A stretch of 64,000 bases of DNA, from the NCBI GenBank assembly GCA_947475995.1, contig CANJNI010000018.1:1-64000 (forward strand), written 5' to 3'. Within the stretch, counting starts at the first letter, position 1. Each line of letters opens with the position of its first letter. Source of the stretch: Beijerinckiaceae bacterium. GTDB taxonomy: Bacteria > Pseudomonadota > Alphaproteobacteria > Rhizobiales > Beijerinckiaceae. This document shows, piece after piece, positions 52,823 through 62,746 of this stretch. The notes beneath the pieces were generated by a model, which was given only the letters and a program-made list of their open reading frames with translations, was not told the origin of the DNA and did not search any database. The translations under genes and the position numbers were made by a program.

Positions 52823-54190
52823 ATGACGCTTGAATTGCCGTCTGCGCGACGCAGAACGGCTGCCACTTTTTTTGCGGCTCTGGGCATCGCTTTCGCCTGC
52901 GCGTCTCCGACGCTGGCGCAAGCGCCTGCGGCTGTCGCGAACCTGTCCGAAGGCCAATTGCGGGCCGAATGGGACGTGCTGTTCAAGCGCACGCTTGTCG
53001 AGCCGCAGAATTTCGACATCGCCTTCCGCTACGCGGAGATCTCGACGCGCCTCGGCGATTACGAAGCCGCCATCGGGGCGCTGGAGCGTATGCTGTTCTA
53101 CACGCGCAGCCTGCCGCGCGTGGAACTGGAACTCGGCCTGCTCTATTTCCGGCTTGGCAGTTACGAGATGGCCCGCAGCCATTTTGAAAGCGCCGCCGGC
53201 AATGCCGCGACGCCGCCCGATGTGCGCGCCCGCGTCGAAGCCTTCCTGCGAGAAATCGAGAAGCGCCTGAGCCCCAGCCAGTATGCCTTCTATGCACAGG
53301 TCGGGCTTCGCTATCAGTCAAACGCCAATGCCGGTCCGAACAGCGCGGTGGTGCGCGCGCTCGGTTTTGACGCAACGCTCGGCAGTGCATTCCAGCGGCA
53401 ACCCGACTGGAACGCCTTCGGGGTGATCTCCGGCCGTTACGTCTATGACTTCGAGACGCAGCGCGGCGACACGTGGGAGACGAATCTCACCAGCTATTAC
53501 TCGCGCCAGTTCAAGTTCGGGCGCCTCAATCTCGGCCTCGCCGAACTCGATACCGGCCCGCGTCTCGGCCTTGGGACGCTCGCCAATGTTTCGGTTCGCC
53601 CCTATGCGCTGGTGAACGCAATCACGCTCGGCGACCGCACCTTCCAGACCGCTGTCGGCGGCGGCGCGAGCCTGCGCTACCAGGCGACCTGGGGAACCAT
53701 CGAGCCCGGCATCGAGATCCGCGAGCGCGCCTATCGCAATTCGGATCTCTATCCCACGGTGGCCGACCAGACGGGCCGGCAGACCATCGGCTATGTGATG
53801 GCGAGCGGGTTCTTCGAATCCGTTCCGGGACTGCGCTGGCAGACGAAGGTGTCGACGACGCGCTCGACGGGACGTCTTGGGTATTACTCCTACCGTCAGG
53901 TCGGCATCGAGGGCGCATTGCCTTACGAGTTCGACGGTCTTGGCCGCCGTTGGACCTTCGCGCCGTCATTGGGCTATTTCGAAACACGCTACGATCAGCC
54001 GAACCTGCTGGTCGATCCGACGACCAGGCGGTTCGACCGCGAATATCGCATCGGGGCGATGGTGGACGTGAATGTCTATCAGAACATCGGCTTCGCCGCG
54101 CAGGTGCAGTACATGCGCACCCTGTCGAGCCTGCCGAACTATCGCACCCAGAACTGGGTCGTTTCTCTCGGTCCCACGGTGAAATTCTGA
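52823..54190 (+). CDS. Slam-like outer membrane protein: TPR domain plus beta-barrel
   Basis: 455 residues from ATG 52823 (GAGG at 52814-52817). Signal peptide with cleavage near ASPTLAQA. Residues about 40-145 form helical TPR-like repeats (RYAEISTRLGDYEAAIGALE; LGLLYFRLGSYEMARSHFE). From about 150 to the C-terminal Phe the sequence alternates as an outer-membrane barrel, opening with VGLRYQSNANAGPN, the motif typical of the DUF560/Slam barrel, and ending VSLGPTVKF. Slam proteins (type XI secretion) move surface lipoproteins or haemophores across the outer membrane. The next gene, 14 bases downstream, is the likely cargo. Confidence 0.8.
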   Translation: MTLELPSARRRTAATFFAALGIAFACASPTLAQAPAAVANLSEGQLRAEWDVLFKRTLVEPQNFDIAFRYAEISTRLGDYEAAIGALERMLFYTRSLPRVELELGLLYFRLGSYEMARSHFESAAGNAATPPDVRARVEAFLREIEKRLSPSQYAFYAQVGLRYQSNANAGPNSAVVRALGFDATLGSAFQRQPDWNAFGVISGRYVYDFETQRGDTWETNLTSYYSRQFKFGRLNLGLAELDTGPRLGLGTLANVSVRPYALVNAITLGDRTFQTAVGGGASLRYQATWGTIEPGIEIRERAYRNSDLYPTVADQTGRQTIGYVMASGFFESVPGLRWQTKVSTTRSTGRLGYYSYRQVGIEGALPYEFDGLGRRWTFAPSLGYFETRYDQPNLLVDPTTRRFDREYRIGAMVDVNVYQNIGFAAQVQYMRTLSSLPNYRTQNWVVSLGPTVKF

Positions 54191-54204
54191 TGCGGGAGAT
54201 ATCC

Positions 54205-56586
54205 ATGATCTCGCAAGTCTCGCGCCTCGCGCTCGTCGTCGCCGCTGCCGGTTCGCTGTCGGGCGCAGCCCACGCGCAGCAGGCCATCGGCACGGCTGGC
54301 GCGGCCAATACACGCACGACCGGCACCCCGCCCGGAAAGGGAACGCGCACCATCGAGATCGGTACGCAGGTCGTCCACAACGAGAAAATCGAGACGTCCG
54401 CGACCGGAAGCCTGCACGTCATCTTCATCGACAAGACCACCCTGAATGTCGGGCCCAACAGCACGCTGGTCATCAATGAATTCGTCTACAATCCGGCGAC
54501 CGGCACGGGACGCATGGCGGCGACGCTCGCCAAGGGCGTCATGCGCATCGTGGGCGGGCAGGTGACCCATACGGGCGGCGCGGAAGTGAAGACGCCTGCG
54601 GCCACGATCGGCGTGCGCGGCGGCGTCGCGACCATCCGGCATTGCGCGTCCGCCGGAGCAGGGTGTCAGCAAGCAGGAACGCGCGCGATCAATCATTTCG
54701 GCGTCCTGACTGCGCAGAGCGGCGGCGGCACCGAGACCATTTCGCGCCCCGGCTTCGGCACTTTCATCTCCGGCCTCAACATCCCGCCGGTGTCGCCGAC
54801 GCGGGTCTCCCAGACGGAGATCAATCTCAACAACGGCCAGCTTTCCAGTCAGGGCGGAGCGCGGGGCGGCGTCAACCGGCCGCCAAGCGACCAGCAGGCG
54901 CAAAGGGGCGGCGTCGGACAGGCGAACTCCAACGCCAATCCGCTCAACATCATTCCGCTTCAACAGCAGAACACATCCGGTCAGCAGAACCGGCTTCCGG
55001 CCAATCCCCAGACCGCTCAGAACACGCTGCAGCAGGGAGCACAGCAGGCCGCCACGACGTCCGCCGCGGAGATCGTCCAGAGTACGGTCGTGAACTCCGC
55101 CCGCAGTTTCGTGATGACGACCACTGCCGGCGCCGGATCGGGCGTGCCGTTCCTGGCGGCCTCGATTGTCGGCGCGGGCAGGTTCAACATCTCGCCGATC
55201 TACGGGTTCAAGCCGGAGAACAGCTCCTTTTCCCACGTCCTGCAAGCGAGCCTGAACATCAACGGATCAGGCGCAAACCAGACATCCACGCTGGCTTTGG
55301 CGACAGGCATGACCGGCAAGCTGGAAAACGCCACCGGCTATTTGATGGGCGGCGGGTTCGACGCCACAAGCAGTCTCGACTCGCGGCGGGAGCCCTCAAG
55401 CGCACGGGGCAATTTCTCGTCCACCACGCAGGATGGCGCCCTGTCTTTCGTTCCGACCGATGCGTCCGGTGTCCCGAACGGGTCATTCGCGCTGACGCAG
55501 AACGCCATTGATGCGAGCTCCTCCAAGCTGATCGAAATCAAGCGCCATCCGGCCACGATCAGCGGTCAGCCGGTCACGCCCTACACGTTCACCCAGACCG
55601 TTTCGCCTCAATCCTCGACCACCGCCGCGACTCGCGAAACCCGGACCCTGACCGGCTTTGCGGGCGGGCTGATCGGCGGCGCGGGTGATTTCGTGATCGC
55701 CTCAAGCGCCCTGAGCGCCCCGAACGCCGTCTCGATCACCGGCTATGCAAACGGCAATCTCGGCGCGACCTTCAACCAGAAGGTCTTCATCCCCGATTAC
55801 GACGGCAAGCCGTATCAGTTCGATTTTGTTGATCTCGACTTCCGCTTTGGCGCCCATACCGAAAATGCCGACACTGGTCGCGGCGCCTATATCGACTCGC
55901 GCATTTTCGGCGCACGCGCGCAGGTGGGAGAGGGCGCGCCGACCTCCACCATCAACCTGACTTACGATGGCCAGACGACGCGGTTGTCGCCGACAGACGA
56001 CCATTTCTTCATGGTGTCGTCCGACGCCGTGAATGCCGCTTCGTTCTTCCCGGGCGTCAATTTCTGCGTTTGCGATTTCACCCGCTGGGGCTTCTGGTCC
56101 GCCAATGCCGGGTTCACCGACCCGTCCGATCCGCAAAACACCGCGACCTTGCCGGGCCATATGATGACCTGGGTGGCGGGCATCGCGGCAAAGCAGATCG
56201 ACATGCCGACGACCGGAACGGCGACGTATAACGGTCATGTCATCGCCACCATGGCGAATGGTTCGGCTCAATATCTGGCAGCGGCGAACATGACCGGTCA
56301 GGTGAACTTCGGCACGGGGTCGATCGGCATGTCCGTATCGAACCTTGACGGGTTCAACTACGGCGGGACGAAACTCGCCAACGGCGCCGTGCCGACGACT
56401 TTCCAGATGCAGTTGGCCGGTTCTGCTGCCAGCGGGACAACCCCCGTCAACCCGACCATGTACCTGAACGGCGGCTTCTTCACGAGCGCGTCCAGCCCGG
56501 TCGGCTCCATGGCTGGAGCGGCCATCATCAGCGCCCCAGCGAACCAGAACTACTTCGGCAGCGGCATCTTCGCCTTGCAAAAATAG
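54205..56586 (+). CDS. FecR-domain exoprotein with TbpB-like C-terminal barrel (candidate Slam cargo)
   Basis: 793 residues from ATG 54205 (GGGAG at 54194-54198); an ATG at 54190 overlaps the previous stop. A non-lipidated signal peptide (GAAHAQ) is followed by a FecR domain (about 45-155: IEIGTQVVHNEKIETSATGS ... VKTPAATIGVRGG). A Gln/Asn-rich linker (about 215-290) leads to a long beta-rich region, and the C-terminal segment TATYNGHVIATMANGSAQYL with VNFGTGSIGMSVSNLDG looks like the TbpB/HphA-type barrel of Slam clients. It is co-transcribed with the Slam-like gene. Surface or secreted location and ligand are inferred. Confidence 0.8.
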   Translation: MISQVSRLALVVAAAGSLSGAAHAQQAIGTAGAANTRTTGTPPGKGTRTIEIGTQVVHNEKIETSATGSLHVIFIDKTTLNVGPNSTLVINEFVYNPATGTGRMAATLAKGVMRIVGGQVTHTGGAEVKTPAATIGVRGGVATIRHCASAGAGCQQAGTRAINHFGVLTAQSGGGTETISRPGFGTFISGLNIPPVSPTRVSQTEINLNNGQLSSQGGARGGVNRPPSDQQAQRGGVGQANSNANPLNIIPLQQQNTSGQQNRLPANPQTAQNTLQQGAQQAATTSAAEIVQSTVVNSARSFVMTTTAGAGSGVPFLAASIVGAGRFNISPIYGFKPENSSFSHVLQASLNINGSGANQTSTLALATGMTGKLENATGYLMGGGFDATSSLDSRREPSSARGNFSSTTQDGALSFVPTDASGVPNGSFALTQNAIDASSSKLIEIKRHPATISGQPVTPYTFTQTVSPQSSTTAATRETRTLTGFAGGLIGGAGDFVIASSALSAPNAVSITGYANGNLGATFNQKVFIPDYDGKPYQFDFVDLDFRFGAHTENADTGRGAYIDSRIFGARAQVGEGAPTSTINLTYDGQTTRLSPTDDHFFMVSSDAVNAASFFPGVNFCVCDFTRWGFWSANAGFTDPSDPQNTATLPGHMMTWVAGIAAKQIDMPTTGTATYNGHVIATMANGSAQYLAAANMTGQVNFGTGSIGMSVSNLDGFNYGGTKLANGAVPTTFQMQLAGSAASGTTPVNPTMYLNGGFFTSASSPVGSMAGAAIISAPANQNYFGSGIFALQK

Positions 56587-56739
56587 TGTGATCTTCCGGT
56601 AAGTTAGTCTGGTATTCTAAACAGGTTTTTCAAGAAAAAGGCCTCCGCGCCGGAGCACGGGGGCCAGAGATCTCCGCTGCGGGAAGATACGAACGGATAG
56701 CTTCTCTTACGCACCCGTTGCTTGTCTGGATCATGCGGG

Positions 56740-57972
56740 TCAACGCGCCCGCACCATCCGGCCGCCGCTTTCCTGCAAAGCCTCGAAATGGTCTCCCAGC
56801 GAATCTCGAGACCTGCCGTCGACGATGGCCAGCGGCGCATTGACGGCGATCGACGCCGCAGAACCGACCGCCCCGGTGGCGCCCATGACGATCCCGGTGA
56901 GCCGGTCGCCGAGCCCTCCCTGACTGTCCGACAGTGTCTGGCCCGCCGCCAGACGGCGGCCGATCATCGCCACAACTTCGGGACTCTGGGCGAATTTGCC
57001 GTGTCCAAGCACATCATTGGTCGAAACCTCGGTCAGGTCGATGACCTGCACGCCTGCCTGTTTGAGTTGCGACCTGTAGGGCTCCTGCGCCGGATCAATG
57101 GCCCCAAGCCGCGCCTTGCCGCCCCATAACTGGGTGGAGACGGCCAGAGCGTTGTCGTCTTGCGAGACGAAAAGCGTGAACGAGGGGCGTGAGTTGGGCG
57201 TCCCGATGACCGCGATCTGCCGGTGAAAGACGTCAACGTCCACATCCGGCGCGGCGAGCATGACGGATTTGAGTTTCGCCGGCGTACGGCGGTCGCGCAG
57301 CGCTATCTGGCGAAGCGCCTCCAGCGTCACCCAGTTCCCCATGGAATGCGCCAGCACGGAGACTTCTCCGACTGCCGGGTCGGACGATATGGCCCTCAGC
57401 AGCGCCTCCAGCGAGTCCCGCGAGAAATTCGCGCTTTCCCGGTCGTAATTGTAGGCCAGCAGCTTGCCGCGAGACGGCCATGTGAACAGCACCGGCACGA
57501 CCGGCGCGCCGGCATCGTGGACGATCTGGGCGAACCGGTAGACGGCTTCCTCGAAGCGCGTGTTGTAGCCGTGCACAAACACCAGAACGCGCTTTTGAGG
57601 CGTCTTCTTCGTCCGGTCATGGAATCGCCGAAGCGCTTCTTTCAGGTCGATACGGTCGGCGCGAGATGTGGTGAAATGGGCTTTCGGGTCCGGTTTGCCT
57701 GATGGCCATTCGACCTCGCCCTCCTTGTGGCCGGGCGGAACGTTCACCGAAATATCCGCGAAGGCTAGCGCCTGGCCTCTCTCGCCGGTGAACATCTGGC
57801 CCGGCGTTGCATCAGCATCGCTGCGGGTCGTGGCGACCAGAATGTCGACGCGCTTGCCGCCTGCGTCCGCGCTCTCGACCGGCAAGAGGACGCCATCGGG
57901 TCGTCCGCCGCACCCGGCGAGCGCCAGACTGGACAGGAATGCCGGGACCAGAAGAATATTCAGAATTCGCAC
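56740..57972 (-). CDS. Lipoprotein alpha/beta hydrolase of the DUF900 family
   Basis: 410 residues from GTG 57972, which has GGAG 6 bases upstream and gives a lipoprotein signal peptide ending at LALAGC; an upstream ATG (57999) is less likely. The hydrolase domain has the strand VLVFVHGYNTRFEEAVYRF and the nucleophile elbow SVLAHSMGN (Ser), with Asp in APDVDVDVF and a His late (VLGHGKF). DUF900 proteins are putative lipases or esterases of unknown substrate. The position faces the TPR protein gene across about 155 bases. Confidence 0.85.
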   Translation of the reverse strand: MRILNILLVPAFLSSLALAGCGGRPDGVLLPVESADAGGKRVDILVATTRSDADATPGQMFTGERGQALAFADISVNVPPGHKEGEVEWPSGKPDPKAHFTTSRADRIDLKEALRRFHDRTKKTPQKRVLVFVHGYNTRFEEAVYRFAQIVHDAGAPVVPVLFTWPSRGKLLAYNYDRESANFSRDSLEALLRAISSDPAVGEVSVLAHSMGNWVTLEALRQIALRDRRTPAKLKSVMLAAPDVDVDVFHRQIAVIGTPNSRPSFTLFVSQDDNALAVSTQLWGGKARLGAIDPAQEPYRSQLKQAGVQVIDLTEVSTNDVLGHGKFAQSPEVVAMIGRRLAAGQTLSDSQGGLGDRLTGIVMGATGAVGSAASIAVNAPLAIVDGRSRDSLGDHFEALQESGGRMVRAR

Positions 57973-58127
57973 GCAACGCTCCACCTGCGGCGTGACCATA
58001 TCCCAAACAGGGCCTGCGACGAAGAAAAACCGCCGGGATGGCTTTTGCCTGCGCTCCATGCTAACCGCTGTCGCGATTGCGCCGCACTTTTGCGGCTTCT
58101 TCGTTGCGGAACCGCACGGGACACGAA

Positions 58128-58787
58128 ATGGCCGATATCTTCCGCGAGGTGGACGAAGAAGTCCGCCGCGACAAAGCGCTGGACTTCTGGAAGAAGTACC
58201 AGAACCTCCTCATCGGCCTGGCCTTGATCGTCGTTGTCGCGACGGCGGGCTGGCGCTTCTGGGAAAACCAGAGGCAGAAGGCCGCCGAGGAAACCGGCGC
58301 AAAATATCAGGCTGCGCTGCAACTCGCCCGCGAAAACAAGAATGACGAGGCCGAGCGCGCCTTTTCGCAACTGACCCGCGTCGACCAGCCCGGCTATGCG
58401 CTTCTGGCGCGCTTCAAGGTCGCCGCCGCGACTGCCGTTCGCGATCCGGCGGCCGGGGCCAAGGCCTATGACCTGCTGGCAGCCGATGCGGCGGTCGATC
58501 CGGTGCTTCAGGATGTAGCGCGCCTGCGTTCCGCCATGCTGCTGCTCGACGGTCCGGACGCTTCCGAAGCCCGCCGCCGTCTCGAAGTCATGTCGGCCAC
58601 GGGCGGGGCGTTCCGGTATACCGCGCGCGAACTGCTTGCCGTCGCGGCGCTGAAGACCAATGATTACGAGGCTGCGGGGAAGTGGCTGGACATGCTGGTC
58701 GTCGATCAGCAGACGCCGCCCGACCTGCGCCAGCGCGCCGAAGCCCTGTTGGGCCTCGTCAGTTCCGGGAAGGCCGCGACGCCCTGA
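58128..58787 (+). CDS. Membrane-anchored TPR protein (YfgM-like, SecYEG ancillary)
   Basis: 219 residues from ATG 58128 ([20 protein letters not shown]). A charged N-terminal helix, one TM segment ([18 protein letters not shown], about 26-43), and a periplasmic TPR-like region with repeats such as [20 protein letters not shown] and [17 protein letters not shown]. This matches the YfgM type, which links the Sec translocon to periplasmic chaperones. The der gene starts 17 bases later, the common arrangement. Confidence 0.88.
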   Translation: MADIFREVDEEVRRDKALDFWKKYQNLLIGLALIVVVATAGWRFWENQRQKAAEETGAKYQAALQLARENKNDEAERAFSQLTRVDQPGYALLARFKVAAATAVRDPAAGAKAYDLLAADAAVDPVLQDVARLRSAMLLLDGPDASEARRRLEVMSATGGAFRYTARELLAVAALKTNDYEAAGKWLDMLVVDQQTPPDLRQRAEALLGLVSSGKAATP

Positions 58788-58804
58788 GCGTCAGGACAGA
58801 ACCC

Positions 58805-60211
58805 ATGTCATTCACGGTTGCGATCATAGGCCGACCCAACGTCGGCAAGTCGACACTTTTCAATAGGCTGGTGGGCAAGAAGCTTGCGCTCGTCGACGAT
58901 CAGCCGGGCGTGACGCGCGATCGTCGCGAGGGGGACGCCAAGCTCGGCGACCTCACGTTCAAGATCATAGACACGGCGGGCCTTGAAGAAGGCACGCATG
59001 AAAGCCTGTCTGGCCGCATGCGGGCGCAGACCGAAGCCGCCATCATGGATGCCGACGCGATCCTGTTCATGATCGACGCGCGCGTCGGCATGACGCCGAC
59101 AGACCAGCATTTCGCCGACCTCGTGCGGCGCGCCGGAAAGCCCGTCATCGCCGTCGCCAACAAGGCGGAAGGCAAGGCTGGCGACGCCGGACTTTACGAA
59201 ACCTTCGGCCTTGGTTTCGGCGACCCGGTCGCGCTGTCCGCCGAACACGGCGACGGCTTCAGCGAACTCTACAGCGCCCTGTTGCTGGCCCTGCCGGAGC
59301 AGACGGCTGTGGCCGAGGAAACGGACGAATCCACAGCGCCGCTCATCCTGGGCGACGAGGAAGACGGTTCCGAACTCGACATTACCAAGCCGGTCCGCTT
59401 CGCGGTCGTCGGCCGCCCCAATGCGGGCAAGTCCACGCTGCTCAATCGCATTCTGGGCGAAGAACGGCTGCTGGTCGGGCCGGAAGCCGGCATCACGCGC
59501 GATTCCATCGGGATCGATTTTGAATGGGGCGGTCGCAAGATCAAGATGTTCGACACGGCGGGCCTGCGCCGCCGCGCCAACGTCGTCGACAAGCTGGAGA
59601 AGCTCGCCGCCGCCGATGCGCTTCGGGCCGTGCGTTTCGCCGAAGTTGTCGTTGTTTTGCTGGACGCCACGATCCCGTTTGAAAAGCAGGATCTGACGAT
59701 CATCGACATTGTGGCGTCCGAGGGCAGGGCGCTGGTGATCGGCCTCAACAAATGGGACTTGATTGCCGAGCCCAACAAGACCCTCAAGGAATTGCGCGAG
59801 GAAGCCGACCGCCTGCTGCCACAGGTGCGCGGCATGCCGGTCGTGCCCGTCTCAGGTCTCACCGGCGTCGGCATTCCGAAGTTCATGGAAGCCATTCTTC
59901 GCGTCAACGAAGTCTGGAACAAGCGCATCTCGACGGGCCGCCTCAATCGCTGGCTCGGGGCGGTGATCGAAAAGACGCCGCCGCCCGCCGTGTCCGGCCG
60001 TCGCATCAAGATTCGCTACATGACCCAGCCCAAGGCCCGGCCGCCGTCCTTCGTGGTCTTCGGGAACCAGCTCGACAATCTGCCGACCAGCTACGAGCGG
60101 TTCCTGATCAACGGCATCCGCGAAACCTTCGATCTGCCGGGCGTTCCGATCCGCATCAGCAAGCGGACGAGCAAGAACCCTTACGAGAAGAAGGGCCGGA
60201 AGATCTGGTAA
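58805..60211 (+). CDS. der: Ribosome assembly GTPase Der (EngA)
   Basis: 468 residues from ATG 58805. Two tandem GTPase domains, each with a P-loop (GRPNVGKST, residues about 8-16; GRPNAGKST about 203-211), the DTAG switch II motifs and NKxD-type motifs (ANKAEGK and LNKWDL), then a KH-like C-terminal domain ([15 protein letters not shown]) ending in [12 protein letters not shown]. It is needed for late 50S subunit assembly. Translational partner of the upstream YfgM-like gene. Confidence 0.97.
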   Translation: MSFTVAIIGRPNVGKSTLFNRLVGKKLALVDDQPGVTRDRREGDAKLGDLTFKIIDTAGLEEGTHESLSGRMRAQTEAAIMDADAILFMIDARVGMTPTDQHFADLVRRAGKPVIAVANKAEGKAGDAGLYETFGLGFGDPVALSAEHGDGFSELYSALLLALPEQTAVAEETDESTAPLILGDEEDGSELDITKPVRFAVVGRPNAGKSTLLNRILGEERLLVGPEAGITRDSIGIDFEWGGRKIKMFDTAGLRRRANVVDKLEKLAAADALRAVRFAEVVVVLLDATIPFEKQDLTIIDIVASEGRALVIGLNKWDLIAEPNKTLKELREEADRLLPQVRGMPVVPVSGLTGVGIPKFMEAILRVNEVWNKRISTGRLNRWLGAVIEKTPPPAVSGRRIKIRYMTQPKARPPSFVVFGNQLDNLPTSYERFLINGIRETFDLPGVPIRISKRTSKNPYEKKGRKIW

Positions 60212-60266
60212 GGCGATGCCGGCGCCTCGTCCGGCCTCGCGGTTCGACGCACCATACGTTCCGCTC

Positions 60267-61016
60267 TCAGGCAGGCTCACGGAAGCTCTTCACCCGGTCA
60301 TCGTTGAAGTCGTAGATCTTGCCGGTCTGCGTCCATGACGGCATGCACATGGCGACGATCTTCGGTGCGACATCCTCGGGCGTCTTCAACGTCATGGGAT
60401 CTTCGCCCGGCGCGACCTCCGCGCGCATCCTGGTGCGCAGCTTCGAAGGACTGATGGACATCACCTTGACGTTCGACGTGGTCGCCGTCTCGGCGGCATA
60501 GACGCGCGAGATGGCGTCGAGCGCCGCCTTGGTGCTGGCATAGAGTCCCTTGTAGGGATCGAGCTGCGCCTTGTTTCCGGCCCCGGACGAGACGAACACC
60601 ACGCGGCCCGCATCGGAGGCGCGCAACAGCATGTCGAGCGAACGGATGAGGCGATAATTCGCCGTGACGTTGACCGCGAACGTCTGCTCCCACTTCGGCG
60701 GGTCGATATGGGAGAGGGGCGAGATCGCCCCGAGCTGCCCGGCATTGCCGACCAGAATGTCGAGCTTCTTCCAGCGTTCGAAGATGGCTGCCCCAAGCCG
60801 GTCCAGCGCCTCGAAATCCGTCATGTTGCAGGGAACGAGCGTGGCTTCGCTGCCCAGCGCGCGGATTTCGTCGTCCAGTTCTTCCAGCGCGCCCTGCGTG
60901 CGGGCAAGGGCGATCACATGGGCGCCGTTGCGGGCCAGTTCGAGCGCCACCGCCCGCCCGATCCCCCGCGACGCCCCGGTGACGAGGGCGATCCTGTTGG
61001 CGAGGGGCAAAGTCAT
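60267..61016 (-). CDS. Short-chain dehydrogenase/reductase (SDR)
   Basis: 249 residues from ATG 61016 (GGAG 8 bases upstream); the longer frame runs into unrelated sequence. Rossmann motif VTGASRGIGRAVALEL (TGxxxGxG), NAG in LVGNAGQLGA, Ser of the active site in VVFVSSGAGN and the catalytic Tyr-x3-Lys in YASTKAALDA. NAD(P)-dependent oxidoreductase; substrate not predictable. Downstream of the TadG-like gene, 62 bases apart. Confidence 0.93.
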   Translation of the reverse strand: MTLPLANRIALVTGASRGIGRAVALELARNGAHVIALARTQGALEELDDEIRALGSEATLVPCNMTDFEALDRLGAAIFERWKKLDILVGNAGQLGAISPLSHIDPPKWEQTFAVNVTANYRLIRSLDMLLRASDAGRVVFVSSGAGNKAQLDPYKGLYASTKAALDAISRVYAAETATTSNVKVMSISPSKLRTRMRAEVAPGEDPMTLKTPEDVAPKIVAMCMPSWTQTGKIYDFNDDRVKSFREPA

Positions 61017-61078
61017 GCGTCGGGCTCCGTGTTGAAGCCCGACGCTAGACGTTTTTTGGGGAAATGTGGACTCGCGGC

Positions 61079-62401
61079 TTATTCGGAAAGCCGCGCCCTG
61101 TTGTAGCCGCCGCCGATCTTGTCGAAGGCCGCCTTGATCTGGTCGCCGTCCTTGGCGATCGTGAACTTCTTGTCGTCTGATGCACAATACTTGAGGGCTT
61201 CCGCATCCGGGTCGCCGTTGGTGTTCACGTGGACGGTGTAGACGATGATGCCCGTACTTTTGGCGTTATCGCAGGCCATCTTCTGGCGGGTATCGATGCT
61301 GTCGGCGTCGCCGTACCAGCGGTCGGCTGTGTTCAAACCGTCAGACATGTGAATGATGATGTGCTCGTATTTGACGCCGGACTCCTCGGCGGGAACCGAA
61401 AGCCCAGCGCCTCCCACTAGCGTCTGCCATCCCCACACGAAGCCGATGGCCTGGTTCGTGCCACCTCCAATCTGGAGGGCGTCAACCGAGGTCTTGAGCC
61501 CGGCGAAGTTGTTGGAGAGCGGGATGATCTGGTTGTTGCACTCGTCGTAATACTCCGGCTCGAAATAGGAGGTGGCATCCGTCGGCGTCGGCAGGGCCGC
61601 GGTGGTATCCCAGTTCTGGTTGCGGTCCATCACGCAACCCTCCCAATAGCTGTGGGAGTCCGCATACCAAGTGTATCCGGCCCGCTGGCACGAGGATTTG
61701 CGATAGCCACTCTTTCGGCGACCGCGCGAGTCATAGCAATCGCCGTTTTTTTCATCCCAAGCTGACCAGTCGAGCCAAGCAGCATTGACGTTCGCGGTGC
61801 CGACCTTCATGTCGCGATTGAATGGGACCAGCGAGATATAGACGTCGCCGTTGTTACTACCAGCCTGCTGCAACTGGTCGATCAGGTCCTTGGTTGCCGT
61901 CTTGGTCGCCTCGATCTTGCCATCGCTTCCCATCGAACCAGTGACGTCGATCACCAGCGCCACGCGCATGCGGGCGCCGCCAACGCCCGCCTTGCTGCGC
62001 ACGCTCGTCGACATCTTGTCGATGCCGACGGCCTTCATGACCGCCATCGGCACATCTGCCGTCGCAGCGACAGTCACGCCGCCCTCATCCTTGTTGAATG
62101 TGGTGGTGACAACAAGGTTGTTGACCGGAATCCCCAGCGTTGAACGATAATAGGCGTCGCCCAGTGTCTGCAATTCAGCAGCCGTCTTTGTCGGCGCGAC
62201 CTTGGCGAGCGAAATCGCTGTCAGATCGGACGCCTGCTTCATGGCCGAACGCGAATTGGTCAACTGCCCGTAATCCATCGCCGATCCGACCATGCCCATC
62301 ACGGGCAGGAAGGAAAGCGCGAAGGTTATGGCGATGTTGCCGCGCCTGTCGGCGGCAAATCGTTTCGCAAGATCGATCAGGTGTGCTTTGACCACTGTCA
62401 A
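61079..62401 (-). CDS. TadE/TadG-like protein with von Willebrand factor A domain
   Basis: 440 residues. The N-terminus (RFAADRRGNIAITFALSFLP, then a hydrophobic helix to about 45) is the TadE/G-like prepilin-like anchor; the vWA domain starts near 140 with the metal site DVTGSMGSDG and includes a long Cys-containing insert (SGYRKSSCQRAGYTWYADSH) and the later HMSDGLNTADR. Such proteins accompany Flp/Tad pili and sit on the cell envelope. No other tad gene is in the window, so this may be a paralogue or work alone. Upstream of the SDR gene. Confidence 0.85.
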   Translation of the reverse strand: MTVVKAHLIDLAKRFAADRRGNIAITFALSFLPVMGMVGSAMDYGQLTNSRSAMKQASDLTAISLAKVAPTKTAAELQTLGDAYYRSTLGIPVNNLVVTTTFNKDEGGVTVAATADVPMAVMKAVGIDKMSTSVRSKAGVGGARMRVALVIDVTGSMGSDGKIEATKTATKDLIDQLQQAGSNNGDVYISLVPFNRDMKVGTANVNAAWLDWSAWDEKNGDCYDSRGRRKSGYRKSSCQRAGYTWYADSHSYWEGCVMDRNQNWDTTAALPTPTDATSYFEPEYYDECNNQIIPLSNNFAGLKTSVDALQIGGGTNQAIGFVWGWQTLVGGAGLSVPAEESGVKYEHIIIHMSDGLNTADRWYGDADSIDTRQKMACDNAKSTGIIVYTVHVNTNGDPDAEALKYCASDDKKFTIAKDGDQIKAAFDKIGGGYNRARLSE

Positions 62402-62746
62402 AACCCCTTTCTGGGATTTGTCTGTTCGAATCCGGAAAAGTCGCCCTCATTCCGGGACTTTTGGCCCCGCAATGACTCCCGTTCACAATGACTTCTAGAG
62501 AACAGCCGTGAACGGTCCCTTTGGGCGAACCCTAAAATTCGAGGCAATTCCCATAGCTCTTCCTGCGCCATGCGTATTTCGCGGGGCTTGCGGCGGAATG
62601 CGGTGATCGCTGATTACAACTCTTAACGATTGCCGATCCCTGCAGGCGCAAAACGGATATTGCGCCCGGCCTGAAACGGGGTGACAATGGCGCTAAGTGG
62701 ATCAAACGTCGCAGTTCAATGGAACGCTACAGGACGGGGTTAGGAA
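62402..62746. other. Divergent promoter region without a recognised gene
   Basis: About 345 bases between the TadG-like gene (minus) and the Bug-type gene (plus). No reading frame with a ribosome site and coding character was found. A 7-bp A/T-rich stem (AAAAGTC with GACTTTT, about 62436-62461) is the only structure seen. The region probably holds both promoters. Confidence 0.5.
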
